Shown here piece by piece: positions 42,046-50,752 of a DNA stretch of 64,000 bases. The stretch is from assembly GCA_910589665.1 (NCBI GenBank), contig CAJUTR010000013.1, positions 5,249 to 69,248 of the forward strand. Direction: 5' to 3'. This stretch comes from an uncultured Eubacterium sp. GTDB taxonomy: Bacteria > Bacillota > Clostridia > Lachnospirales > Lachnospiraceae. Position 1 is the first letter of the stretch. Each line of letters opens with the position of its first letter. Under the pieces are notes generated by a model. The model worked only from the letters and a program-made list of their open reading frames with translations. It was not told where the DNA came from and ran no database searches. The translations under genes and the position numbers were made by a program.

Positions 42046-42067
42046 CACAGAAAACCGTTCTTGACAA
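42039..42067 (-). promoter_or_regulatory. Promoter of the GH30 gene
   Basis: Minus-strand TTGTCA (42062-42067) and TATATT (42039-42044), 17 bp apart, about 50 bp before the start codon. Confidence 0.75.
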
Positions 42068-42182
42068 TGAAATTTTTTGCCACTTTGTTGACATATCATG
42101 CACTTTTTGATTCGTAATCTGCCCCTCTTTGTCACTTTTGCACAACAAGTCTTTTTTGCTTATGTACAAATACCACAAAAAA

Positions 42183-44120
42183 CTACCCTAAAATCTGATT
42201 CGTCTTATCAATCACCTCCTGAACCTTTTCCGCGATTTCAGATACTTCCTGCATCGTCTTCTGGATCTCGTTACTATTATCCGACGACCGATTCACATGA
42301 TCCACCGCTTTATCCACCGAATCCACCAGTTTATTGATCTCATCATTGAAATTCTCTATAATAACACTGATATTGTCTATCGCCTTATGGATACCCGCAT
42401 CGTTTTCCTTCGCACAGCCTACGGATTCTTTCGAGTTCTCCGACAGATCACGGATATTGGATGCTACAACGGAAAATCCCCTTCCGGCATCCCCTGCCCT
42501 GGCCGCCTCGATCGCCGCGTTGAGCGAAAGAAGGTTGATCTTTCCGGCAATACTTTCTACATCCTGTGTCATTTGATTATACTGCTCTACATTTACATTG
42601 ATGTCCTGCATCGAACTAGAAATATTGCGGTTCAGTTCATTGAGCTCATTCATATGTTCCGCCACAGCCGTCATCTCCGCACGGCTCTTCTGTCCGGACT
42701 CCAAGATCCGTTTCGCCTGCTCCTGGACCTTTTTGATATTCTGCGTCAGTGTAGTAAAGATCCCCGTCATTTCCGTATTCATTGTAATGACTTTTTCATT
42801 GATATCATGTACCTTTTGGCGCTCCTCGCGGATGCTTGTCATCATGTACTGATAGCAGTTTTCCTTTTCATTGATCCCTTTTGCAAGCGCGATCGCCATT
42901 TCCCGGCAGGAACTGTAACCACACGCATGGCAGTCAAAATGCTTATCGACTTCCGTCGTTTTATTCATGGACGCATACGCCTCTTCAATCTCACTCTCAC
43001 TCACGGTAAAATCTTTCACGACCGGAGGATGATATGTCCTAATGTAATCTTCCAGCACCAGTTTTTTATCAAATTCAGCAAACTGTTTGTCGACCGTTCC
43101 TTTCCTGGTCATCTTCGTATCTTCCATCCTCTTTTTGTGCGTATACACCTCCACGTCGTGCATCACGTCATTCATGAAAAACCGCTGGTATTCAACACCG
43201 ATGGCCGGACCGCCATTGCAGCCGGTTTCACAATTCAGCACATCAAACACATCCGGCAGATATTCCTCCTTCTGATTCATATATACATCCAGTTCCCGGT
43301 ACAGTTTGTTACTTCCCTCCGAAGTGATCACACTCATATCCGGCTCGTGGATCTGGAGATTCCGCATCAAGCCGCCCGGTTTTGGATAGATGGCGCCTTC
43401 AAGTCCCTGATGATCGTCAAATTCAAATTCGCTGTAAATCTTTATTTTCGGAAGCTCCACACCTTCCTGCTCAAAATGCTGCCTCATATGTTCCATCGTC
43501 ACGTTATAGTCCACGAGGCCCGTATCACGGAATTCATCAATTTTTGCAATGCAGGGAGAAAATGCCGCGATCTTTCCTTTGTATCCCAGTACCTTCCGTA
43601 TGTAGACGGCCAGACACAGCATCGGGCTGTGGATGGGCGAAAGGTGTGGAATCAGTTCCTGCCGGTGCCGTAGTACATAATTGACAACGGCAGCACATGG
43701 CTGGGAGATCAACTTAGCCCCGGGATTCTTTTTCAAATAGCGCAGATGTGCCCACGTACAAATATCCGCGCCCAATGAGACATCGTAAATCTTCTTTATC
43801 CCCTGATTTCGCAGCCACTGAAGCGCATGACGCCAGTTTCCGTCAAACGCCACCTTAAGCGAAGGCGCTGCGATCATCGCGATATCCTCCCCTTTTTTCA
43901 AATCGTCTAAGAAACGATCCATATCATCCTCAAATGACCGGGAATTATGGGAACATGCCCGGATACATGCACCGCAGCGGATACATTTGTCATCGTCGAT
44001 CAAAATGCGCAGCTTCTTGTTTTCGTCCATTTTCGCAATGTTCGCATCTCCGACCGGACACGCCCGCACACATGCGTTACACCCCACACACTTTTCCTTA
44101 TCTACCTTGATAATACTCAT
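42183..44120 (-). CDS. [FeFe]-hydrogenase-like domain fused to methyl-accepting signalling domain
   Basis: Soluble 645-aa fusion. Two 4Fe-4S ferredoxin motifs (CVGCNACVRACP at 11-22, CIRCGACIRACSH at 46-58) precede a hydrogenase large-subunit domain. Its four H-cluster ligand cysteines are retained at C142 (ISQPCAAV), C190 (FSPCIAKIDE), C297 and C301 (NCETGCNGGP). The proton-relay cysteine that normally precedes C142 is Pro141. A further four-Cys Fe-S motif lies at 397-422 (CHACGYSSCREMA), followed by a coiled coil and the MCP hairpin LSLNAAIEAARAGDAGRGFSVVASNIRDLS (about 535-565). There is no membrane segment. Likely a cytoplasmic H2 or redox receptor feeding CheA/CheW; catalysis is doubtful. 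Confidence 0.88.
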   Translation of the reverse strand: MSIIKVDKEKCVGCNACVRACPVGDANIAKMDENKKLRILIDDDKCIRCGACIRACSHNSRSFEDDMDRFLDDLKKGEDIAMIAAPSLKVAFDGNWRHALQWLRNQGIKKIYDVSLGADICTWAHLRYLKKNPGAKLISQPCAAVVNYVLRHRQELIPHLSPIHSPMLCLAVYIRKVLGYKGKIAAFSPCIAKIDEFRDTGLVDYNVTMEHMRQHFEQEGVELPKIKIYSEFEFDDHQGLEGAIYPKPGGLMRNLQIHEPDMSVITSEGSNKLYRELDVYMNQKEEYLPDVFDVLNCETGCNGGPAIGVEYQRFFMNDVMHDVEVYTHKKRMEDTKMTRKGTVDKQFAEFDKKLVLEDYIRTYHPPVVKDFTVSESEIEEAYASMNKTTEVDKHFDCHACGYSSCREMAIALAKGINEKENCYQYMMTSIREERQKVHDINEKVITMNTEMTGIFTTLTQNIKKVQEQAKRILESGQKSRAEMTAVAEHMNELNELNRNISSSMQDINVNVEQYNQMTQDVESIAGKINLLSLNAAIEAARAGDAGRGFSVVASNIRDLSENSKESVGCAKENDAGIHKAIDNISVIIENFNDEINKLVDSVDKAVDHVNRSSDNSNEIQKTMQEVSEIAEKVQEVIDKTNQILG

Positions 44121-44180
44121 CTGTTCCTACTCTCCTTTCTCATATGTTTCCGCCATTTATTGGAAATTTTATTGTATAAT

Positions 44181-44209
44181 ATTATATAAAATCACGCTTA
44201 TAAAATCAA
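44181..44209 (-). promoter_or_regulatory. Promoter of the hydrogenase-like receptor
   Basis: Minus-strand TTGATT (44204-44209) and TATAAT (44181-44186), 17 bp apart, about 60 bp before the start codon. Confidence 0.75.
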
Positions 44210-44244
44210 TAAATATCTTCGATGTAATCATCTAAATTATCATT

Positions 44245-44273
44245 TGAATACTTTTCCGGATCGTGGCAATACT
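44245..44273 (+). promoter_or_regulatory. Possible forespore (sigma-G-like) promoter
   Basis: TGAATA (44245-44250), the sigma-G -35 consensus, is followed after 16 bp by CAATACT (44267-44273), an imperfect CATACTA-like -10, 43 bp before the SpoVAF-like start. Confidence 0.35.
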
Positions 44274-44315
44274 GAAACTAATATGAGCCAAAACACCTTA
44301 TCAGGAGGGCACAGC

Positions 44316-45731
44316 ATGTTACAAACGTTTTCAAAAGATTTTATGACAAATAAAAAATACATCGATGAGCTTTTTCAGGTTGAAAAAAGCTTTGATCTTA
44401 TTTACCGGGTGGTGACAATTGGTGGTAGAGCATCTTGTTTTTATTTTATTGACGGCTTCTGTAAAGATGAAGTTATGGAAAAGATCATAGAGTATCTCTA
44501 TAAACTCACGCCTAAGCAAATGCCGGAGACGGCACACGAATTTCTCAAAGACTGTCTCCCGTACGGTGAAATCGACCTGATATCAGAGGAACAAAACCTG
44601 ATTCAGCGGATGCTTTCCGGCGTTCCCATTTTGATCATCGACGGTTATGACAAATTTTTGGCTATGGATTTTCGTACGTATCCAGCTAGGGGTGTGGATG
44701 AGCCTGAAAAAGATAAAGTCATGCGCGGTTCCAAAGATGGTTTTGTGGAAACCGTCGTATATAACACGGCCCTGATCCGAAGAAGGATCCGTTCCCCGCA
44801 GCTAGTTATGGAAATGAACACCGTCGGGAGAAGTTCCCGCACAGACGTCGTCCTCGCATATATGTCCGACCGCGTCGAACAGAAAATGTTAAAAAACATC
44901 AAGGAACGTCTGAAAAAAATAGACATTGACGCCCTTACGATGAATCAGGAAAGCCTGGCGGAATGCCTGTACCAGCATAAATGGTACAATCCCTTCCCCA
45001 AATTTAAGTTTACCGAGCGGCCGGATACGACTGCCGCCAGCATATTGGAGGGAAGCATCGTGCTGCTCGTGGATACGTCCCCGTCTGCCATGATCCTTCC
45101 CACTTCGGTGTTTGATATTATCGAAGATGCCGATGATTACTATTTCCCGCCGGTCACAGGCACATATCTGCGGCTGTCCCGCATTGCCATCAACATCCTA
45201 GCCGTCCTGCTGACCCCTACCTTTTTACTTTTGTTCATGCACCCCGAATGGATCCCCGAAAGCCTGCGTTTTATCGAGATTACGGATCCCATCAATATTC
45301 CCATATTCATGCAGTTCCTCATCCTGGAATTTGCCATCGACGGACTCCGGCTGGCATCGCTCAACACACCGAGTATGTTCAGCACGCCGCTCAGCGTCGT
45401 AGCTGGCATCGTACTCGGCGATTACACCGTGAGTTCCGGCTGGTTTAATTCCGAGATCATGCTCTATATGGCATTTGTCGCAGTTGCAAATTATACCCAG
45501 GTCAGCTTTGAACTGGGATACGCATTAAAATTCATGCGTTTGATCCTCATCTGCCTGACGGCGGCGTTTGGCGTGTATGGTTATGCGGCGGGCATCCTTC
45601 TCACGATCCTTTGTATCGTCCGCAATAAAACGATTTCCGGAAAGAGCTACATTTATCCGCTCCTGCCCTTTAACTACAGGCAGTTTATGAGACGGTTCTG
45701 CCGTGTGAGCCTGCCCCGGTCAGAGAGATGA
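44316..45731 (+). CDS. GerA/SpoVAF-family spore membrane protein
   Basis: The 471-aa protein matches the A-subunit family of germinant receptors and SpoVAF. It has a soluble N-terminal half with FIDGFCKDEVMEKIIEYL, RGVDEPEKDKVMRGSKDGFVETVVYNTALIRRRI and GRSSRTDVVLAYM (the EPxxExxxRGPxxGF-type motif in modified form), SPSAMILPTSVFDIIEDADDYYFPP, then about five or six transmembrane segments ending LPLLPFNYRQFMRRF-like. AGGAGGG 5-6 bp before the ATG at 44316 decides the start over 44244. No gerB/gerC partner or spoVA genes are adjacent, and SpoVAF is often found apart from receptor operons, so SpoVAF is the better guess. It should lie in the spore inner membrane. Confidence 0.85.
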   Translation: MLQTFSKDFMTNKKYIDELFQVEKSFDLIYRVVTIGGRASCFYFIDGFCKDEVMEKIIEYLYKLTPKQMPETAHEFLKDCLPYGEIDLISEEQNLIQRMLSGVPILIIDGYDKFLAMDFRTYPARGVDEPEKDKVMRGSKDGFVETVVYNTALIRRRIRSPQLVMEMNTVGRSSRTDVVLAYMSDRVEQKMLKNIKERLKKIDIDALTMNQESLAECLYQHKWYNPFPKFKFTERPDTTAASILEGSIVLLVDTSPSAMILPTSVFDIIEDADDYYFPPVTGTYLRLSRIAINILAVLLTPTFLLLFMHPEWIPESLRFIEITDPINIPIFMQFLILEFAIDGLRLASLNTPSMFSTPLSVVAGIVLGDYTVSSGWFNSEIMLYMAFVAVANYTQVSFELGYALKFMRLILICLTAAFGVYGYAAGILLTILCIVRNKTISGKSYIYPLLPFNYRQFMRRFCRVSLPRSER

Positions 45732-45770
45732 CCACCCACTCAGGAAAGGACAACTTACCTATATTTCTAC

Positions 45771-45799
45771 TTGTACCCTGACCGATTTTGTGCTACACT
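45771..45799 (+). promoter_or_regulatory. Promoter of the 50-aa ORF
   Basis: TTGTAC (45771-45776) and TACACT (45794-45799), 17 bp apart, 38 bp before the start codon. Confidence 0.6.
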
Positions 45800-45836
45800 A
45801 TAAATAAAGAAATAAACAGCAAAGGAGGGTACGAAG

Positions 45837-45989
45837 ATGGAAATGTTCTTTTCGGACGATGACCTTTTCGATTTGCTGGAAGAATTAGATGAACAGGATG
45901 TGGAAATCGGAGAACTGGAAACCCAGTTGGAGATGGAAGCTTCCAACCGGCGGTTTGAAGAGATCATCCTCAAACACCGCAGTGAATAA
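45837..45989 (+). CDS. Small acidic protein, 50 aa
   Basis: Short ORF reading MEMFFSDDDLFDLLEELDEQ and ending EEIILKHRSE, with AAAGGAGG 8 bp before the ATG, its own promoter and a terminator immediately after the stop. It is predicted to be mostly helical, possibly coiled-coil, and strongly acidic. It is not recognised as a known family. The longer ORF on the opposite strand here has no ribosome site and is rejected. Confidence 0.75.
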   Translation: MEMFFSDDDLFDLLEELDEQDVEIGELETQLEMEASNRRFEEIILKHRSE

Positions 45990-46039
45990 AAAAGCTGTCG
46001 CACCAGTGATTTATAGTCATCGGTGCAAACAGCTTTTTT
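45988..46039. terminator. Bidirectional terminator
   Basis: aaaaaagctgt (45988-45998) pairs with acagctttttt (46029-46039), extended by gcacc/ggtgc inside. Ts follow on both strands, so it serves the 50-aa ORF and, from the other side, the transglutaminase-fold gene. A second hairpin (ggggctggt/accagcctc) lies at about 46046-46072. Confidence 0.85.
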
Positions 46040-46074
46040 CATTTAAGGGGCTGGTCTTGAAAACCAGCCTCTTT

Positions 46075-48582
46075 CTATATACACAAAATATACATATAAT
46101 ATAATTTTCCGATCCCTTTTACACGTTCATACACTTTGTGCCGGATGCTCCGGTACGCCGTCTGGAATTCAGCAATCTGTTCTTTATCGAATTTTTCATA
46201 ACTGAAACTTGCGCAAAATACCATTGAAACAAAGGGATCCACCACATCCTTCTCCATACCGTATGCCTGCGCGATCTGTTCGGCATATTCATCCACACTC
46301 TGCCCGCGGTAACGGATACCTTTGTGAACGAGCGCTTTTTCCATATGGCGGTAATACGCGATGATCTGCTTTCTCAGCGTCTTCTTCCTCATACACTTTT
46401 TCAGCAGGATGATACGGATCCGTCGCTGTGCCTCTGCGGTCACTGCCAGCAGGAGAAGTCCGAGTACGATAAATAGTAATACTTTTTGCCACGACGTAAC
46501 GTTTTTTGGTCCCTGTTCGTTGTCCGGGTCTTTCTCTGTCACGCCGCCGCTTTCCGCCTCCGGCTCCTCGTCCTCATACTCGTCCTCGCGGTTGTAGTTA
46601 TCGCTCTCGATATTTTCAAATGTCATATCATCTTGTGGTTCCGGTGTCGCTATCGGTTCCTCTGGACTAGCACCGTCACTGGAAGAACCGTCTCCTTGAT
46701 TTCCACCGCTTTCGCTTTCCCCGTCAGTCACGGATGAATGATCTGCATCCTCATCCCCCATGCCCGGCGTAAACTCCAGCGGAAGAAACCCATAATTCTC
46801 CTGATACACCTCAACCCAGGCGTGGATATCCTTATCGGTCACTTTTACTTCTGTCCCCGTTCCCGATACATCCGCCAGCCTCTCTTTACTGATATATAAC
46901 CCTTCCACGTAGCGGGCCGGCACACCAATCCCCTGCAGCAACACAGCCGCGGCCGTAGCATAATGAGAATTGTAGCCTTTTTTATTCTCTTTTAAGAAAT
47001 AGACGACGGCATCTTTGTCCTTTGGCGTCTTTCCAGGAGATAGCGTATACTCGGTATCCATCATGATAAAATTCCGCGTCTCTTCCACGACCTGATACAA
47101 CGAAGCCGACCCCTCGTTATATTTATCCAGCAATCCATTCTGCGCATTTAGATACGACTTATACTCCTCCAAAACCTGTGCCGTCTCCGCGGTTTCGAAC
47201 GTACCAGTTACGCCGGTATAATATTTCTTTGCAAATGCGGACAGCCGATCCCTATTTTCCTGACTGCCTGCCCAGTAATCATTATCGGCGAGATTATACT
47301 TATCCGCGATCAGGCCTCTCCGCAGTTCATAGTACATAACGGGAAGGTATTCCACCTCGTACTGCACTCCCGGCACGGCCACCGTCGTCCTCCCTCCCTC
47401 GGAAGAAAAAGAGGTCGCTGGATAGTAAGGTACGGCATAATTCCCAAAACCAAAAGCCAGATTTTTTATCGTTAGGCTGCCTGTTTTCCAAAGGTTGCTG
47501 TTTTCGGTCGTCTGGCTCTCTCCGATCTGATTGCGGAGTGTCACATGCCAGTTATCGAGTGACAAGCCGCCCGCCGACAGCGCCGACAGTTCATTTTCAT
47601 ATTGTTCCTCCTTCACCTGATACCAGCGGTTCTGTTCAAACCTGGCACCGGTATACCCTTTCAGGTACATGCCGTGGCTCGTGTCAAAACTGCCGCTGAT
47701 CTTCATCAATGTCCTGCCCGTCCGGTTGACCTGGTTCTTCCTCCCTATTTTCCCGTATTCTAAGGCATCGCCGCTAAAATACTCCCTGACCCATGTAAGA
47801 AAATCCTCCCGGCTCCACGTCGTAAAAGCCAGGGCAGAATTTTTCACTTCCACGATTTCATTCAAATGGCTGTCATACCGGCCCGGCGGAACGATAATGT
47901 ACGTCAGCGTACCAGCTACCAGGCCGACACAGAGCAGTACGAGCGACAATTTCTGCCGCATGCGCTTATCGGTCGTATCAAACCGCAAAAAACGGGTTCC
48001 GATCACGGCGACCGTCACAAACAGATACGTGACAACATTTGAAAAGTAACCGATCTTACCTACCGTAAGCGGGATGAGGAAAAACCAAACCGTAGCCGCC
48101 ACGTAAACTGAAGACCTTCTTTTCCGGTAAAAACAACTGCTGATCAGCGCCGTCAGGTACGCCGCCAATATGATCACGACAAGCGTCGTGCAATACTCAA
48201 CACTGGCCGTCTCCTGCTCAAACCCTTTATTGCTCAAAAGCGTCACCTCATTATCGGTGTAGCTCATAAACTCTTTTAAATAGGTATTGATGATCGTTAC
48301 CGTTCCTTTTTGTACCACGCTCCGGAAACGGATGACAACAATGACCTCAAACGCGCTGATCCCCAGCAAACCATACATTTTTCCATGACGGAACGTCTCT
48401 AAAACCGTAAACAGTCCGTAAAACAAAAAGGAAAGACCTAATATGACAGACATCGTGATCAGACGGCTAACGGGCAGGGAAAGACTCATCGCCGCGCACA
48501 TGAGGGCAGAGTACACACCGAGAAAGACCAGCATCACCTGACTTATTTCCAATATAACATTCATAAATTTACTGGTTTTCAT
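46075..48582 (-). CDS. Membrane transglutaminase-fold protein, catalytic Cys replaced
   Basis: TgpA-like 835-aa protein with about six N-terminal transmembrane helices (residues 1-210), an extracytoplasmic region with a transglutaminase core near 485-570, an acidic Ser/Gly/Glu-rich spacer, one further transmembrane helix (VLLFIVLGLLLLAVTAEA) and a C-terminal cytoplasmic DUF4129-like part. The core reads KKGYNSHYATAAAVLLQGIGVPARYVEGLYI where relatives have GYCxHFATA, so the nucleophile Cys is Asn (codon AAT). The His (DIHAWVEVYQ) and acid (LEFTPG) remain. The start at 48582 follows GGGAGG. Third gene of the moxR-DUF58-transglutaminase operon; enzymatic activity is doubtful, a structural role possible. 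Confidence 0.85.
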   Translation of the reverse strand: MKTSKFMNVILEISQVMLVFLGVYSALMCAAMSLSLPVSRLITMSVILGLSFLFYGLFTVLETFRHGKMYGLLGISAFEVIVVIRFRSVVQKGTVTIINTYLKEFMSYTDNEVTLLSNKGFEQETASVEYCTTLVVIILAAYLTALISSCFYRKRRSSVYVAATVWFFLIPLTVGKIGYFSNVVTYLFVTVAVIGTRFLRFDTTDKRMRQKLSLVLLCVGLVAGTLTYIIVPPGRYDSHLNEIVEVKNSALAFTTWSREDFLTWVREYFSGDALEYGKIGRKNQVNRTGRTLMKISGSFDTSHGMYLKGYTGARFEQNRWYQVKEEQYENELSALSAGGLSLDNWHVTLRNQIGESQTTENSNLWKTGSLTIKNLAFGFGNYAVPYYPATSFSSEGGRTTVAVPGVQYEVEYLPVMYYELRRGLIADKYNLADNDYWAGSQENRDRLSAFAKKYYTGVTGTFETAETAQVLEEYKSYLNAQNGLLDKYNEGSASLYQVVEETRNFIMMDTEYTLSPGKTPKDKDAVVYFLKENKKGYNSHYATAAAVLLQGIGVPARYVEGLYISKERLADVSGTGTEVKVTDKDIHAWVEVYQENYGFLPLEFTPGMGDEDADHSSVTDGESESGGNQGDGSSSDGASPEEPIATPEPQDDMTFENIESDNYNREDEYEDEEPEAESGGVTEKDPDNEQGPKNVTSWQKVLLFIVLGLLLLAVTAEAQRRIRIILLKKCMRKKTLRKQIIAYYRHMEKALVHKGIRYRGQSVDEYAEQIAQAYGMEKDVVDPFVSMVFCASFSYEKFDKEQIAEFQTAYRSIRHKVYERVKGIGKLYYMYILCI

Positions 48583-48595
48583 CCGGGCACCTCCC

Positions 48596-49693
48596 TCACT
48601 GTTCATCACGAAGATCTATCACTAGTAACTCTGCTACCCCTAATCCGTTTAGTTCTGACTCTGTATGTTGTGTCACGGTCAGATAAAGTCCTGTCTCTTT
48701 TGGCCTTCCTTCCTCCCATTCCATATAGGCGCGGATCAGTTCTCCCGGATCCTCCGTCTTATGGCACTTAAATAAATCTTCGAACATCCAGAACAGTTCT
48801 TCTTCGTGTTCGATCAGGCACTCCTGTATGATGTCATTTTTATTGTCATACCAGATATAATTCTGGGGCACGCCCTGTTCCATCAGCTGCATGGATATCG
48901 AATAAATCCCCTGGACAAGCAGGTCGGCTTCCTCGCACGTCGCCGCGCACAGATCCACAAATATGTAGATCGCCTTTGCCAGCGGAAGACTTCCATCTTT
49001 TACCATATAGTGCCCAGTCTTACTACTGAGCTTCCAATGGATGCTCTGAATCCTGTCTCCGTCCTTAAAATCCCTGATATCAAATATTTCCGAAGGGTCA
49101 TCGCCTTTTTTGTACAGCGAAAAGCGGTCACTGTCTTCATTTGTTTCATTATACCAGCGATCCCTTCCCAAGTAAATTTCCTTGATTGGCGGCATGACAA
49201 GAACATCCTGCGTCTCGAAATTTTTTCCGATCGTCGTCGCAAACAGGTTCAGGTAATCGTATAATTTCACTTTTTCCACTTTGATCGAAACATTTCCGCA
49301 GTGCTTGATCACGACGGGGATACGCCGCCCCCTCTTCTTTCCAGTATCTACCGAAAACCGCACTTTCATCTTCCCCTTTTCCCCGGAAAATGTATTTTTG
49401 TAGCGCACCCAAACAAGCCCTTTGGAGACGGGGAGCCATTTTCCCGTATTCTCTACCATAAGGGCGATTGTAACTCTCGCCGGTTTTTCCATCGAATCCT
49501 TTTCAGCCACAGGGTTTTTGCACCCCACATCCACGTTCACCCGAAGCCGCATGACGATCAGAAAGGCGAGCATAAACAGCGGCACGATAATAAGCGCCCC
49601 CATGACAGCCACCGTACCATAGGACAGGCAGATGACAGAAACGAGAAGACCGGTGATCAGTATTAATATGTAAATCAATGTACCCATTGTCAT
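48596..49693 (-). CDS. DUF58-domain protein
   Basis: The 365-aa protein has two N-terminal transmembrane helices (IYILILITGLLVSVICL, VMGALIIVPLFMLAFLIV) and a cytoplasmic domain with the DUF58 signature IRDFKDGDRIQSIHWKLSSKTGHYMVKDG near residue 215, which is the start of a von Willebrand-A-like fold. DUF58 proteins accompany MoxR ATPases and transglutaminases in most bacteria, as here: moxR ends 65 bp upstream and the transglutaminase-fold gene starts 13 bp downstream. The exact function of the module is unsettled; chaperone-like maturation of extracytoplasmic partners is the usual proposal. Confidence 0.9.
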   Translation of the reverse strand: MTMGTLIYILILITGLLVSVICLSYGTVAVMGALIIVPLFMLAFLIVMRLRVNVDVGCKNPVAEKDSMEKPARVTIALMVENTGKWLPVSKGLVWVRYKNTFSGEKGKMKVRFSVDTGKKRGRRIPVVIKHCGNVSIKVEKVKLYDYLNLFATTIGKNFETQDVLVMPPIKEIYLGRDRWYNETNEDSDRFSLYKKGDDPSEIFDIRDFKDGDRIQSIHWKLSSKTGHYMVKDGSLPLAKAIYIFVDLCAATCEEADLLVQGIYSISMQLMEQGVPQNYIWYDNKNDIIQECLIEHEEELFWMFEDLFKCHKTEDPGELIRAYMEWEEGRPKETGLYLTVTQHTESELNGLGVAELLVIDLRDEQ

Positions 49694-49758
49694 ATGTCCA
49701 TCCCCCTAGCCGTAGGTTCTAAACAGACCCGCCTGCCGGCCTGCCTTCTGAGCGAATC

Positions 49759-50685
49759 TTACAATTTAGGTGTTGGGATCTTTTCGACAATTTCTTCCAC
49801 GATATCTTCTGCTGTCGTGTGGCTCATCCTCGCTTTTCCGTTTAGCAGGAGGCGGTGTGCCAGCACCGCTTTTGCCACCTTTTTTACGTCCTCGGGAAGT
49901 ACATAATTCCTGCCCTGCATAAACGCGTGTCCTTTGGACATGTCAACAAAAGCCAGCGTACCCCTGGGACTTACGCCGAGCGCAAGCATCGAGTGGTTCC
50001 GTGTGGCATCGACGATCTTCGAAAGATATTTCAGCACTTTATCATCCACAAAAACAGAGTGTACCTGTTTCTGCATTTCCAAAAGTTCCCGTTTCGTAAT
50101 GATCTCCTGTATGTAATCCAGTGGATTGATCTCCTGGCGCTCCTTGATCAGACGCATCTCCTCTTCCATCGCCGGATACCCCATCGAAATGCGGATCATA
50201 AACCGGTCGAGCTGTGACTCAGGGAGCATCTGTGTTCCGGCCGATCCGACCGGATTCTGCGTCGCTACAACGATAAAAGGATTTGGCAGCTGTCTGGTCA
50301 CACCGTCCACTGTCACCTGTCCTTCTTCCATGACTTCCAAAAGCGCTGACTGCGTTTTCGTCGATGTACGGTTGATCTCGTCAGCCAGAAGGAGGTTGCA
50401 CAAGATCGCCCCTGGCTTATACTGCATTTCACCGTCCGCATCCAGCATATTAAACCCTACGACATCACTCGGCAGCACATCCGGCGTAAACTGGAGACGG
50501 CGCTCCGTCAGCTCCATCGCCCGGGAAAACGAGACGGCGAGCGTCGTCTTTCCCACCCCCGGTATATCTTCGATCAGAATGTGGCCTCTGGCAAGGATAG
50601 CCGTAAGCACAAGGCTGATCGCCTCATCCTTTCCACGGATCACCTTCCCTACTTCGTTCAATATTTCCTGTACTTTACCATCCAT
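49759..50685 (-). CDS. MoxR-family AAA+ ATPase
   Basis: The 308-aa AAA+ protein has Walker A IEDIPGVGKTTLAVSFSRAM, the family region RLQFTPDVLPSDVVGF, Walker B LLLADEINRTSTKTQSALLEVMEE and sensor regions VATQNPVGSAGTQMLPESQLDRFM. GGAGG 6 bp before the ATG at 50685 sets the start. First gene of the moxR-DUF58-transglutaminase-fold set and lies 67 bp after murA in the same direction, so read-through from murA is possible. Confidence 0.94.
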   Translation of the reverse strand: MDGKVQEILNEVGKVIRGKDEAISLVLTAILARGHILIEDIPGVGKTTLAVSFSRAMELTERRLQFTPDVLPSDVVGFNMLDADGEMQYKPGAILCNLLLADEINRTSTKTQSALLEVMEEGQVTVDGVTRQLPNPFIVVATQNPVGSAGTQMLPESQLDRFMIRISMGYPAMEEEMRLIKERQEINPLDYIQEIITKRELLEMQKQVHSVFVDDKVLKYLSKIVDATRNHSMLALGVSPRGTLAFVDMSKGHAFMQGRNYVLPEDVKKVAKAVLAHRLLLNGKARMSHTTAEDIVEEIVEKIPTPKL

Positions 50686-50752
50686 AGCATCCTCCATTCG
50701 CGCCTGCGAAAATATGGCCCGGGCATCTATCCCCGAACCATACTGTTTTTTA

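Noticed and set aside
42297..43673. 458-codon open frame on the plus strand
   Set aside because: It is antisense to the hydrogenase-like receptor, has no ribosome site and no recognisable domain; a shadow of a GC-structured gene.
45767..46042. 91-codon minus-strand ORF over the 50-aa gene
   Set aside because: It runs through a bidirectional terminator and lacks a ribosome site; the plus-strand 50-aa ORF has promoter, ribosome site and terminator.
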